Origin: Sulfurimonas sp.
GTDB lineage: Bacteria > Campylobacterota > Campylobacteria > Campylobacterales > Sulfurimonadaceae
Direction: 5' to 3'
Length of the DNA: 16,136 nt
Assembly (NCBI GenBank): GCA_024762745.1
Contig: JANTGV010000002.1
Span: forward strand, 1-16,136
Part shown: positions 6,927 through 14,723 of the stretch, in pieces
How the letters are laid out: each line of letters starts with the position of its first letter
How positions within the stretch are numbered: the first letter of the stretch is position 1
The notes under the pieces: generated by a model
Database searches by the model: none
What the model was told of the DNA's origin: nothing
What the model saw: only the letters and a program-made list of their open reading frames with translations
Made by a program: the position numbers and the translations under genes

Positions 6927-8174
6927 ATGAAAAGAATATTAATTGTCGAAGATAATAAGACCCTCGCAAAACTTTTAGCCAAAAAAATTACAGCTGCTCT
7001 TGAATTTGAAGTTGACATCGCCTATAAGCTGTCTGAGGCTAAGCTCTTTTTGAGTAAATATAAATACTTCATATGCCTCTTAGATATTAATCTTCCAGAT
7101 GCTCCAAATGGCGAGATTGTTGATTATGTACTCAAAAAAGGTCAACATGCCATTGTTTTGAGCGCTAACATCGACAAAGAGTTTAGAAAAAAGATGTTAC
7201 AAAAAAATATCATTGACTATATTAACAAAGGTGGTGTAGATGATATTAACTATACTATTAACACAATTAAAAGACTCCAAAAAAACCGTGAACACAAAGT
7301 TTTAGTTGTTGATGACTCAATGGTGTTTCGAAAACAGATGGAGGGTTTTTTAAAAAACCTTTTTTACACTGTATATACAGTTGCTCATGGTGAAGAGGCC
7401 ATGGGAATGCTTGAGACTCATCACGATATATCTTTAGTAATTACAGATTACAACATGCCTGTTATGAACGGTTTAGAACTCGTTCATAGAATTAGGAAAG
7501 AAAAAAATAAAAATGAACTCTGTGTTATCGCCATTTCATCAAATGAAGATGATGAGATAAACGCACTCTTTTTAAAACAAGGTGCAAATGACTACATACA
7601 AAAACCCTTCTCAAAAGAGGAGTTCTCATGCAGAATCAACAACTCTATCGAGGCTCTTGAAAACATACAAACTGTAATAAACCATGCAAACCGAGACTTT
7701 CTAACCGGTCTTTACAACCGAAGATACTTCTTTCATGCCATGGATGATTATATAAACGAAGATAATAGTCTTGGAGAGCAGTTTGCTGTCGGCATGCTAG
7801 ATATAGATAACTTCAAACAGATAAATGATAACTATGGGCACGATATTGGTGATAAAGTCATTGTACACCTTGCAGATGTTCTAATGTCAAGCACAAACTA
7901 TAGAGATATGGTCTCACGTTTTGGTGGAGAAGAATTCTGTGTTGTGTTAAAAAATATAAACAGGTTCTCTGCACTTGAAATCTTTGAGAGACTTAGAGAA
8001 GAGGTAGCCAATTCCATAGTCTCTTTAGATAGTGATGACACTATTCAGTTTACCATCTCTATAGGCGTTTCACTCAACAGTGAAAATGGCCTAGAAGAGA
8101 CTATAAACCAAGCAGACATGATGCTCTATAAAGCTAAAACCCAAGGGAAGAATAGAGTTGTCTTAGAACAATAA
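6927..8174 (+). CDS. REC-REC-GGDEF response regulator (PleD-like diguanylate cyclase)
   Basis: A 415-residue cytoplasmic protein with two receiver domains and a diguanylate cyclase domain, the layout of PleD. Receiver 1 (1-120) has E8/D9, phospho-acceptor D53, S79 and K101, though K101 is followed by GG rather than the usual P. Receiver 2 (123-245) has D129/D130, D174, S204 and the QKP lysine K226. So both receivers look phosphorylatable, whereas PleD's second receiver is a degenerate adaptor. The cyclase domain (about 250-415) carries GGEEF (333-337), compatible with c-di-GMP synthesis. At the inhibitory site the RxxD arginine is replaced (NYRD, 324-327), so product inhibition may be lost. 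No kinase gene adjoins it. The start is the only sensible one for a receiver (MKRILIVEDN), with no ribosome binding site. Confidence 0.94.
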   Translation: MKRILIVEDNKTLAKLLAKKITAALEFEVDIAYKLSEAKLFLSKYKYFICLLDINLPDAPNGEIVDYVLKKGQHAIVLSANIDKEFRKKMLQKNIIDYINKGGVDDINYTINTIKRLQKNREHKVLVVDDSMVFRKQMEGFLKNLFYTVYTVAHGEEAMGMLETHHDISLVITDYNMPVMNGLELVHRIRKEKNKNELCVIAISSNEDDEINALFLKQGANDYIQKPFSKEEFSCRINNSIEALENIQTVINHANRDFLTGLYNRRYFFHAMDDYINEDNSLGEQFAVGMLDIDNFKQINDNYGHDIGDKVIVHLADVLMSSTNYRDMVSRFGGEEFCVVLKNINRFSALEIFERLREEVANSIVSLDSDDTIQFTISIGVSLNSENGLEETINQADMMLYKAKTQGKNRVVLEQ

Positions 8175-8221
8175 TATTTATAATTTCTTTACAACTCTTT
8201 TATGTTTACTATATATTTGGT

Positions 8222-8227
8222 TATAAT
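8222..8227 (+). promoter_or_regulatory. -10 box for nhaA
   Basis: TATAAT at 8222-8227, within GGTTATAATTC, lies 32 bases before the nhaA ATG in an 85-base AT-rich spacer. An AGGA ribosome binding site follows at 8250-8253, six bases from the start. No -35 box is evident. Confidence 0.55.
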
Positions 8228-8259
8228 TCACCTATTTACATCAGATATTAGGAATCAAA

Positions 8260-9597
8260 ATGAAACTCTACGCACCTTGGGAAAAAGTATTTACCAGAAT
8301 ATCAACACCTTTTGAGCACTTCCTTCATGCTCAAACTACAACTGGTATAGTTTTAATGTTTATGACTATATTGGCTCTTATCTTAGCTAATACTCCACTT
8401 ACAGATGAATACGCACACTTTTTTCATACAAAAATTGACTTAAGTGTTGGTTCTTGGAGCCTCTCCCATACGATACACCACTGGATTAACGACGGACTTA
8501 TGGCTATCTTTTTCTTTATTATTGGACTTGAGATAAAACGTGAGATACTTGTCGGAGAACTTTCAAATGTAAAAGTTGCAATTCTGCCTATCTTAGCAGC
8601 TATCGGCGGTATGGTTCTTCCCGCACTTATTTACATTAGTATTAACGGCGGTGGTCCAGGTGCTGCTGGTTGGGGAATTCCAATGGCAACTGATATCGCC
8701 TTTGCCATCTCAGCTCTTGTTCTTTTAGGAAACCGTGTTTCTCCTGCACTTGTAACATTTTTAGTTGCTCTTGCTATTGTTGATGACCTTGGAGCTGTTA
8801 TAGTTATTGCTCTTTTTTACACTGAACAGATAAACATTCTTCCTCTTGGTTTATCTGGTCTTGCATTTTTAGTTATGGTAGCTTTTAATCGTTTTGGTAT
8901 TCATACTATCTTACCTTACTTTTTAGTTGGCCTTGTAATGTGGTTCTTTATGCTTGAATCTGGTGTTCATGCTACTATCGCAGGTGTTATCGCTGCCCTG
9001 AGCATACCTTCAAAACCAAAATATAGCCCTATAGACTTTACAAACCATGCAAGAAACATCCTTGATGAGTATGATAACTATACGATAGGTGAGGATCATA
9101 CCATGCATGAGAGACAGAAAGCTTTACTACAGAACATAAAAGACAGAGTTGATCATCTTGGAACACCATCTGCAAGGCTTGAGCATGATCTACACCTGCC
9201 AGTTGCACTTATCATCATTCCTCTTTTTGCTCTGGCAAACGCAGGAATAAGTATAGACTTTTCATCCATCGGGTCTACGATACTTGAACCCGTCTCTCTT
9301 GGAATTATCGCAGGACTTATTTTAGGTAAAGTTTTAGGTATTGCTGGAGTTGCATGGCTGGCTGTAAAATTTGGTATCGCTAAACTTCCTGAAGGAAGCA
9401 CAATGAACCAAATATTTGGTGTTGCCTTCCTTGGCGGTATCGGTTTTACTATGTCTATCTTTGTTGCCGATTTAGCATTCTTAGGTAGTCCGGAACTTAT
9501 TTTCCAAGCTAAAGTTGGTATTTTAGCAGCATCACTTTTTGCCGGTACTTTTGGTTATGTGTGGTTAAGATATATAGCAAAAGGTAATAATAACTAA
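8260..9597 (+). CDS. nhaA: Na+/H+ antiporter NhaA
   Basis: A 445-residue inner-membrane antiporter that exchanges cytoplasmic sodium (or lithium) for protons and so maintains pH and sodium balance. Key residues of the E. coli protein are all recognisable. D145 in PMATDIAFAIS matches D133. D175-D176 in VALAIVDDLGAV match the ion-binding pair D163-D164 at the same spacing. K357 in LILGKVLG matches K300. TM XI reads GGIGFTMSIFVADLAF (392-407). Compared with the short E. coli loop before RLEH, this protein has an insert of about 40 charged residues (about 258-303) between two membrane segments. The start has AGGA six bases upstream and its own -10 box, so it appears to be a single-gene unit. A sodium-exposed, probably marine, lifestyle would fit. 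Confidence 0.97.
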   Translation: MKLYAPWEKVFTRISTPFEHFLHAQTTTGIVLMFMTILALILANTPLTDEYAHFFHTKIDLSVGSWSLSHTIHHWINDGLMAIFFFIIGLEIKREILVGELSNVKVAILPILAAIGGMVLPALIYISINGGGPGAAGWGIPMATDIAFAISALVLLGNRVSPALVTFLVALAIVDDLGAVIVIALFYTEQINILPLGLSGLAFLVMVAFNRFGIHTILPYFLVGLVMWFFMLESGVHATIAGVIAALSIPSKPKYSPIDFTNHARNILDEYDNYTIGEDHTMHERQKALLQNIKDRVDHLGTPSARLEHDLHLPVALIIIPLFALANAGISIDFSSIGSTILEPVSLGIIAGLILGKVLGIAGVAWLAVKFGIAKLPEGSTMNQIFGVAFLGGIGFTMSIFVADLAFLGSPELIFQAKVGILAASLFAGTFGYVWLRYIAKGNNN

Positions 9598-9626
9598 ATA
9601 TTGGTATAGTTTAAGAATCTTCTCTC

Positions 9627-9632
9627 TATAAT
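9627..9632 (+). promoter_or_regulatory. -10 box for the first PAS/chemoreceptor pair
   Basis: TATAAT at 9627-9632 lies 44 bases before the PAS gene ATG at 9677. A second candidate, TATAAA, begins near 9650. The ribosome binding site of this gene is weak: AAGG at 9661-9664 is 12 bases from the ATG. Confidence 0.4.
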
Positions 9633-9676
9633 ACACGCCAATTAGTGTTATAAAATACAAAAGGCTGTTCTAGATT

Positions 9677-10180
9677 ATGAAGATAGTACCAAAAAACAGT
9701 GAGAAAACATTCTCTTCGAATGTTCTTCTTGTTACTAAAACAGATCTTAAAGGCAAGATCACTTACGCGAATCGTGGCTTTATGGAAATAGTTGATATGG
9801 GAGAAGATATTCTCATAGGCTCCCCTCACAACATTATTCGTCATCCTGATATGCCAAAAATCATCTTTAAATATCTCTGGACATATCTGCAAAATGGTAA
9901 AGAGATACACGCTTATGTAAAAAATCTCTGTGCTGATGGCTCATTCTATTGGGTTATGGCCAATGTAACGCCCTCACTTGATCCAAATACAGACAAAATC
10001 ATAGGATATCACTCTGCTAGAAGAAGTCCAACAAAAGAAGCTCTTGGAGTCATAAAGCCACTTTATGAAAAACTGCTACAGGCTGAAAGAACTGGAGGAA
10101 TCACTGCAAGTGAAAAGATTATGGATGAACTACTAGAAGAAAAAGGAGTCTCATATGATGAATTTATCCTCTCTTTCTAA
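9677..10180 (+). CDS. Aer-type PAS protein (CetB-like), partner of the adjacent chemoreceptor
   Basis: A 167-residue soluble protein with one PAS domain (about 17-118) and no membrane segment. It matches the Aer PAS module closely: [11 protein letters not shown] (22-32), [11 protein letters not shown] (50-60) and [10 protein letters not shown] (91-100). In Aer the corresponding Arg-His-Asp (here R55, H56, D58) are needed to hold FAD and sense redox state. The position of Aer W79 is isoleucine here (I77). The C-terminus (about 125-165) is a helical extension shared with the second PAS protein in this window. Like CetB of Campylobacter jejuni, it is a free PAS protein encoded next to a receptor that lacks a sensory domain, so it probably supplies the redox or energy signal. 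The last 26 bases overlap the receptor gene. Confidence 0.88.
   Translation: MKIVPKNSEKTFSSNVLLVTKTDLKGKITYANRGFMEIVDMGEDILIGSPHNIIRHPDMPKIIFKYLWTYLQNGKEIHAYVKNLCADGSFYWVMANVTPSLDPNTDKIIGYHSARRSPTKEALGVIKPLYEKLLQAERTGGITASEKIMDELLEEKGVSYDEFILSF
10143..10148 (+). promoter_or_regulatory. Ribosome binding site fixing the first receptor's start inside the PAS gene
   Basis: AAGGAG at 10143-10148 lies six bases before ATG 10155 and within the coding sequence of the PAS gene. It supports translation of the receptor from the overlap rather than from a later start. Confidence 0.75.
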
Positions 10181-11600
10181 ACTACACTATGCAAACTATG
10201 CACACATAGCGGTAGTCTCCTTAGCTCTTCTAATATCCGTTATCTTTTTTGAATTTAATATTGTCATACTAATCTTTAACCTTTTAAATATAGCTATTGC
10301 CATCTATGCATACAAACAGATAGATATCATTAAAAATAGTATTCACTCATCATCAAAAGTAATAGAAAATGCAGCCAAAAAAGGTGACTTTGAAGTACGC
10401 CAGCATCACATCAAAGGTGGCGGCGAGTTAGCTGACCTCGCTTGGAACATAAATGATATGTTTGACCAAATTGAGAGTATACTGAGAGAAACAAATACCT
10501 CTATCAACTACGCTTCGCAAAACAAATACTTTAGACGTGTGAACTCAACTGGCCTAAATGAGACATTTGTAAAAACAGGGAAACTTATCAATATCTCTTT
10601 AGATGCTATGGAAGCAGAGGCGAAGAGTCAAGAGAGAAAAATATTCATCAATGAACTCTCAAAAACCGGGAAAGGGATGATAGAAAACTTCGAGAGTATT
10701 CAGACTCAAATAAGTGAAACAAACGATACTCTCTCAATACTTGCAAAGGACTCTAAAGAGAGTACACTGTTATCTCGAACAAATAATGAAGTTGTCGAGA
10801 CGATGAATGTAAACTTTGAAAAACTCTCTCAGATTATAGTTCAAAATGATGAATCTATCGATGGTGTAACATCAAGAACTACAGAGATCACTTCAGTAAT
10901 AGACCTTATTAAAGATATTGCAGAGCAGACGAATCTGCTTGCTCTAAACGCAGCTATAGAAGCGGCACGTGCAGGTGAGCATGGTCGTGGTTTCGCTGTA
11001 GTTGCCGATGAAGTAAGAAAACTTGCAGAGAGAACACAAAAGGCTACAAATGAGATAACTATCTCCATTTCTACTCTGCAGCAAGAAGCAAATGGTATGC
11101 TTGATAACTCAAAAGAGTTAAATGATATAGCTGAAGAATCAACACAAAATGTTGAAACACTCTACAACTCTTTACAAAAATTTAATGAGAACTCAGATGC
11201 AGTTTTAAGATCTAGTGAGTTTATGAAGAACAAAAATTTTATAGTTTTGGCTAAAATTGACCACATCCTCTTTAAAGCTGATGCCCTTTCACATGTTGAA
11301 CGTGCAGAGCACAAAGCGTTTGACACTCATCACACTTGTAGACTTGGAAAATGGTACGAAGGTGAAGCCAAAAAGCAATTTTATCATTCAAAAAGCTTTA
11401 AAGAGATAGTAAAACCTCACTCTATCGTTCATGATGCAGTTATTGACTCCTTTAAATTGTTAAAAGATAAAGATATTAAATCTGTTGGCCAAGAAGTGAA
11501 AGAGAACTTCATAAAAATGGAGAGTGCTTCAGATAAACTATTCTCTCTTATGGATAGTATGCTAGAAGAAGAAAAAAACTACAGAGAGTCCAATTCATAA
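10155..11600 (+). CDS. Chemoreceptor with C-terminal CZB zinc-binding domain (CetA-like)
   Basis: A 481-residue methyl-accepting chemotaxis protein. Two closely spaced membrane helices (about 15-33 and 37-54) leave almost no periplasmic domain. HAMP-like helices follow (about 55-155), then the signalling hairpin with its invariant tip (about 250-295: [19 protein letters not shown] at 257-275). A CZB domain occupies about 362-465, with candidate zinc ligands H370, C395 (in CRLGKWY), H422 and H426. CZB receptors such as Helicobacter TlpD bind zinc, and some respond to hypochlorite. With no sensory domain outside the cell, it probably takes its input from the overlapping PAS protein and from its own CZB domain. 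No C-terminal CheR/CheB tether pentapeptide is present. The first Met of the MM start has AAGGAG six bases upstream. Confidence 0.93.
   Translation: MMNLSSLSKLHYANYAHIAVVSLALLISVIFFEFNIVILIFNLLNIAIAIYAYKQIDIIKNSIHSSSKVIENAAKKGDFEVRQHHIKGGGELADLAWNINDMFDQIESILRETNTSINYASQNKYFRRVNSTGLNETFVKTGKLINISLDAMEAEAKSQERKIFINELSKTGKGMIENFESIQTQISETNDTLSILAKDSKESTLLSRTNNEVVETMNVNFEKLSQIIVQNDESIDGVTSRTTEITSVIDLIKDIAEQTNLLALNAAIEAARAGEHGRGFAVVADEVRKLAERTQKATNEITISISTLQQEANGMLDNSKELNDIAEESTQNVETLYNSLQKFNENSDAVLRSSEFMKNKNFIVLAKIDHILFKADALSHVERAEHKAFDTHHTCRLGKWYEGEAKKQFYHSKSFKEIVKPHSIVHDAVIDSFKLLKDKDIKSVGQEVKENFIKMESASDKLFSLMDSMLEEEKNYRESNS
10911..11035 (+). repeat. Left arm of a 125-bp imperfect inverted repeat (receptor signalling tip)
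   Basis: This segment encodes the receptor signalling tip. It aligns without gaps to the reverse complement of 13346-13470, with 117 of 125 positions identical by hand count, including an unbroken 41-bp match (10935-10975 with 13406-13446). All eight differences are silent. Sequence further out in the two receptor genes is much more diverged. Confidence 0.85.
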
Positions 11601-11639
11601 CCAGTATAAATAATAAATATTAATTTTATTTATTTTAGT

Positions 11640-11645
11640 TATAAT
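11640..11645 (+). promoter_or_regulatory. -10 box for the multihaem cytochrome gene
   Basis: TATAAT at 11640-11645, in AGTTATAATC, lies 31 bases before the cytochrome ATG within a 76-base AT-rich spacer. GGGAG (11668-11672) follows, four bases before the start codon. This suggests the cytochrome can be transcribed independently of the receptor gene upstream. Confidence 0.5.
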
Positions 11646-11676
11646 CTCATCAAACTTTATCTACATAGGGAGTTTT

Positions 11677-12786
11677 ATGAGACTACTTCTACTTTTTTTT
11701 CCACTACTTTCACTGTTAAACGCGAATGATATGACCCATAACTTTTCTCCAAGTGAAGACTGCAAGGAGTGTCATGTAACAATCTATAAAGAGTTTAAAG
11801 ATTCCATGCATGCAAACTCCACCCCTCAAAAAGATTCTATTCATAACTCTGTATGGAAACAGCATCCACAAAACTTAAAACAAAACCGATATGGATGCGG
11901 AAAGTGTCACACTCCAGCTGCAGACAACTTGAACGATATGAAACGCAAGGGTGCTAAAGCCCCTCCTTCGATGAATAATCCTACTCACCAAGCAGGTATT
12001 AGCTGTGCATACTGTCATAGAATAGAGAGCATAGAGTTACACAAAAAACACAATACCAACATCATAAGTACAACTGAGAAAAAATACTTTGGAAATTTAA
12101 AAGAGAATATTGACTCACCTTATCACGCTATAGCGACTGAGGGTAATGAACATATGGCTAATGGTAATGTTTGTATAGGGTGTCACTCCCACAAAATGAA
12201 TAAACATGGACTCAATGTTTGCTCTACAAATATTGATAACGAGCTAGACGGTGCCAACTGTGTTTCATGTCATATGCCAAAAGTGAAAGGAAGTGTCTCA
12301 AATATGAAAGAGAGAAAAGAGCACTCCTTTCACGGTTTTGCAGGAAGTCATTTTCACTCTGATATGCTAACACAGTATGTGGATATCTCAATACTTAGAG
12401 AGATAAACAAGTTTATAATCAACATTGACAATCGTACTTCACATGCTCTTCTACTCCATCCTTTAAGAACTGCTGTATTGAAAGTCAACATAATAAGAGG
12501 AGATCAAACCATAAAACTCAAAGATGAAGTTTTCGTAAGAGTTATAGGACACGAAGGGAAACCTGCCATGCCATGGCTTGCATCTACAACGCTCGAAGAT
12601 ACGATGATGCAGGCAAATGATAAACGCAGTGTCAGATATGATTTTCAGATTAAAACAGGAGATAAGGTTGATGTTGTTTTAGGATGGTTCCTCGTCAACC
12701 CTAAAGCCATAAAAACACTAGGTCTAGAAAAGGAAAAAATAGCTACAGAGTTTATAGAGTTTAAAAAAGAGCAGTTCGCTTTTTAG
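11677..12786 (+). CDS. Periplasmic five-haem cytochrome c, function unknown
   Basis: A 369-residue exported electron carrier. Residues 1-16 are a signal peptide with likely cleavage after NA. Five haem-attachment CXXCH motifs lie in the N-terminal half: 29-33 (CKECH), 74-78 (CGKCH), 110-114 (CAYCH), 166-170 (CIGCH) and 195-199 (CVSCH). There are many spare histidines for the second axial ligand. Spacing and size recall cytochrome c554-like proteins. The last 130 residues or so (about 235-350) have no haem site and look beta-rich, so they may be a separate binding or docking domain. There is no membrane anchor after the signal peptide and no partner oxidoreductase gene nearby, so the redox substrate is unknown. 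It lies between two PAS/receptor pairs, and its 3' end is 12 bases from the end of the convergent receptor gene. Confidence 0.9.
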   Translation: MRLLLLFFPLLSLLNANDMTHNFSPSEDCKECHVTIYKEFKDSMHANSTPQKDSIHNSVWKQHPQNLKQNRYGCGKCHTPAADNLNDMKRKGAKAPPSMNNPTHQAGISCAYCHRIESIELHKKHNTNIISTTEKKYFGNLKENIDSPYHAIATEGNEHMANGNVCIGCHSHKMNKHGLNVCSTNIDNELDGANCVSCHMPKVKGSVSNMKERKEHSFHGFAGSHFHSDMLTQYVDISILREINKFIINIDNRTSHALLLHPLRTAVLKVNIIRGDQTIKLKDEVFVRVIGHEGKPAMPWLASTTLEDTMMQANDKRSVRYDFQIKTGDKVDVVLGWFLVNPKAIKTLGLEKEKIATEFIEFKKEQFAF

Positions 12787-12798
12787 TAAATCTGTGAA

Positions 12799-14217
12799 TT
12801 AGTGCTTAATCATCTTATCAAGAGCTTTTCCTAGCTCTTCACTCGCTGCTTCCATATCTCTAAAGTTTGAGACAACTCTATCAAAGTTCTCTTCTCTATA
12901 GATAGTACCTGCTTTTACATAATCTAGGTTATCAAATGCTTTATCATGTATAGACTTATGTGTTTGTTCTATACCTTTGTAGACACTAGTATGTCCAAAA
13001 AGTTCTACACCTTCACCTCTGTACCACTCTCCAAAACTACACTCCTCATGTGTATGAAGCGTATCATCAGCATTATTGTTTATAACAGAAGCATAAGCCT
13101 TAGATTTAAATATAGAGTGATTTATCTTAATAATAGAGACAAGAAAAACATTATAGATTTTACTCGCATCTTCCTCTGTAGCTCTTGCATCATGTGTAAA
13201 GCTCTGCAGAGTCTCTACAAGTTCATTCATATGATCTGATGACTCATTTGCAAGATTAGACATATTTTCAGACTCTCCATGAATCTCAACTGTCTCCTGT
13301 TTAAGTGTTGAGATAGATATAGATATCTCTTGTGTAGCTTTAGCAGTTCTCTCTGCAAGTTTTCTTACCTCATCAGCAACAACAGCAAAACCACGACCAT
13401 GTTCGCCTGCACGTGCCGCTTCTATAGCTGCGTTTAGAGCAAGCAGGTTTGTCTGCTCTGCAATATCTTTGATAAGTGCACTTACAGATGATATCTCTTC
13501 AGACTGACCTGTTAGTCTGTCTAGTCCTTCAGTCGTTTTAGAGATACTCTCATTAAGCTCATCAAACATCCCTTGAACTCTCTGAACTGACTCTAAACTA
13601 CTCTGTGAAGCCTCTGCAGTGACTTTAGAGTTTTGAGCGATTTTACTCATCAGAGCACTACCATCTTCAATGTCTTTTTTTACAGATACAATACCTCCCA
13701 TAGAACCACCGCCAAGTTTATCAAACTCACTACTCAGTCTTCCTTGAATAACCACCTCTTGACCTGAAATAATTCCTTTGAGTGCTATATTCATTGGTCT
13801 AACAGCATCTCTAAATGCACCCTTAAAACCATCACTTAGGATGATTGCATTTCTATCACCCCTACTTGCAAGATCTATTGCTTGAGCAGTGTCACGCATA
13901 TAAGCTTCAAGTTGATCTGCAAGGTTATTATACCCCCATGCAATATCAAAATATTGTGAATCTAACGGTATACTGGTAACTCTATCTTCTAATTTACCTT
14001 CCCCTGCGTTTTTAAGGACTGTCTTTATATTCTCTAACAACTCTGCATCTATATTTTGCGTTTTAGCTGGTATAAAAAGACCTAACAGCATAAAAATAAA
14101 AATGAACGATGCCCATACCCACGAATATGAGAACCCTAAGCCCACCAATATTACAGATGCAAGAAGAATAAAATATATATTTTTACTATTTTTGAAGAGT
14201 AATGATAAATTCATCAT
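12799..14217 (-). CDS. Second chemoreceptor with CZB zinc-binding domain (CetA-like)
   Basis: A 472-residue methyl-accepting chemotaxis protein, paralogous to the plus-strand receptor at 10155-11600. A membrane hairpin (about 13-32 and 34-51) leaves no periplasmic domain. HAMP-like helices, the signalling hairpin (tip about 244-290, identical in sequence to the paralogue over some 40 residues) and a CZB domain (about 355-460) follow. Candidate zinc ligands H367, C393 (in CSFGEWY), H420 and H424 are spaced as in the paralogue. The frame stays open ten codons further upstream (ATG at 14247), but I chose the MM start at 14217. It has AAGGGG six bases upstream and aligns exactly with the paralogue's MMNLS start. 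The first 32 bases overlap the PAS gene. The N-terminal and HAMP-like regions differ clearly from the paralogue, so the duplication is old. Confidence 0.92.
   Translation of the reverse strand: MMNLSLLFKNSKNIYFILLASVILVGLGFSYSWVWASFIFIFMLLGLFIPAKTQNIDAELLENIKTVLKNAGEGKLEDRVTSIPLDSQYFDIAWGYNNLADQLEAYMRDTAQAIDLASRGDRNAIILSDGFKGAFRDAVRPMNIALKGIISGQEVVIQGRLSSEFDKLGGGSMGGIVSVKKDIEDGSALMSKIAQNSKVTAEASQSSLESVQRVQGMFDELNESISKTTEGLDRLTGQSEEISSVSALIKDIAEQTNLLALNAAIEAARAGEHGRGFAVVADEVRKLAERTAKATQEISISISTLKQETVEIHGESENMSNLANESSDHMNELVETLQSFTHDARATEEDASKIYNVFLVSIIKINHSIFKSKAYASVINNNADDTLHTHEECSFGEWYRGEGVELFGHTSVYKGIEQTHKSIHDKAFDNLDYVKAGTIYREENFDRVVSNFRDMEAASEELGKALDKMIKH
13346..13470 (-). repeat. Right arm of the 125-bp imperfect inverted repeat (receptor signalling tip)
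   Basis: Reverse-complement counterpart of 10911-11035 (117 of 125 identical), encoding the same residues in the second receptor. Together the two arms enclose about 2.3 kb: both receptor C-termini and the cytochrome gene. Confidence 0.85.
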
Positions 14218-14671
14218 AACTAACCCCTTTCTCTTGTAAAGTCTCATCTAAAAGTTTTTTTGAAGCAGTTATACCACCAGATTTTTCTGCACTCAAAAGA
14301 GCTGTGTAAAGACTCTCTATAGTACTTAAAGCCGAAGATTTAGGTTTGCGTCTAACAGAGTAATAACCTATAGGATTTCCATTTGCATCCAAAGAGGTTG
14401 TAACATTTGCAAAAACCCAATAGTAGTCACCATTTTTACATCTGTTTTTCACATATGCATTTATAAATGACTTCTCTTTAAGTCTATCCCACAAAAGCTG
14501 GAACACTACAGCAGGCATATCTTCATGTCGCAAAATATTGTGTGGAGCATTTAGAAGCTCTTTTTCAGAGTAACCTGACATTTTAATAAATGTCTCATTA
14601 CCATATGTTATGCGACCTTTCAAATCCGTTTTTGAAACGATAAAATCATCTGCATTCATCTCAATCTGCAT
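14186..14671 (-). CDS. Second Aer-type PAS protein (CetB-like)
   Basis: A 161-residue soluble protein, paralogue of the PAS protein at 9677-10180. The PAS domain (about 9-110) carries [16 protein letters not shown] (13-28), [11 protein letters not shown] (43-53) and YYWVFANVT (83-91). The Arg-His-Asp linked to FAD binding in Aer are R48, H49 and D51, with E in place of P between the last two. As in the paralogue, isoleucine (I70) replaces the Aer tryptophan W79. The helical C-terminal extension ending GVSYDEFI is also shared. It probably binds a redox cofactor and signals to the overlapping receptor. Start choice: ATG at 14671 has GGGG six bases upstream; a GTG one codon earlier (14674) and an ATG at 14659 are alternatives. 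Confidence 0.87.
   Translation of the reverse strand: MQIEMNADDFIVSKTDLKGRITYGNETFIKMSGYSEKELLNAPHNILRHEDMPAVVFQLLWDRLKEKSFINAYVKNRCKNGDYYWVFANVTTSLDANGNPIGYYSVRRKPKSSALSTIESLYTALLSAEKSGGITASKKLLDETLQEKGVSYDEFIITLQK
14224..14229 (-). promoter_or_regulatory. Ribosome binding site fixing the second receptor's start inside the PAS gene
   Basis: On the minus strand AAGGGG (14229-14224) lies six bases before ATG 14217 and inside the PAS coding sequence. It is the positional equivalent of AAGGAG in the other pair, and it argues against the longer frame from 14247. Confidence 0.7.
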
Positions 14672-14703
14672 CACAAACCCCGTTTATAATATATGTTAAA
14701 GTA

Positions 14704-14709
14704 ATTATA
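14704..14709 (-). promoter_or_regulatory. -10 box for the second PAS/chemoreceptor pair
   Basis: On the minus strand TATAAT (14709-14704), in GGTATAATTAC, lies 32 bases before the PAS gene ATG at 14671. It falls in the short gap after the pyruvate kinase gene, so the pair can have its own promoter. Confidence 0.5.
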
Positions 14710-14723
14710 CCTAAACTTTCTAG

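Noticed and set aside
9626..9910. Minus-strand open frame of 94 codons opposite the first PAS gene.
   Set aside because: It overlaps a clear PAS domain and the promoter region, and the translated sequence resembles no protein family.
12799..14247. Longer reading of the second chemoreceptor from ATG 14247 (ten extra residues, [10 protein letters not shown]).
   Set aside because: The MM start at 14217 has AAGGGG at ideal spacing and matches the paralogue's start exactly; the extra codons have no ribosome binding site of their own.
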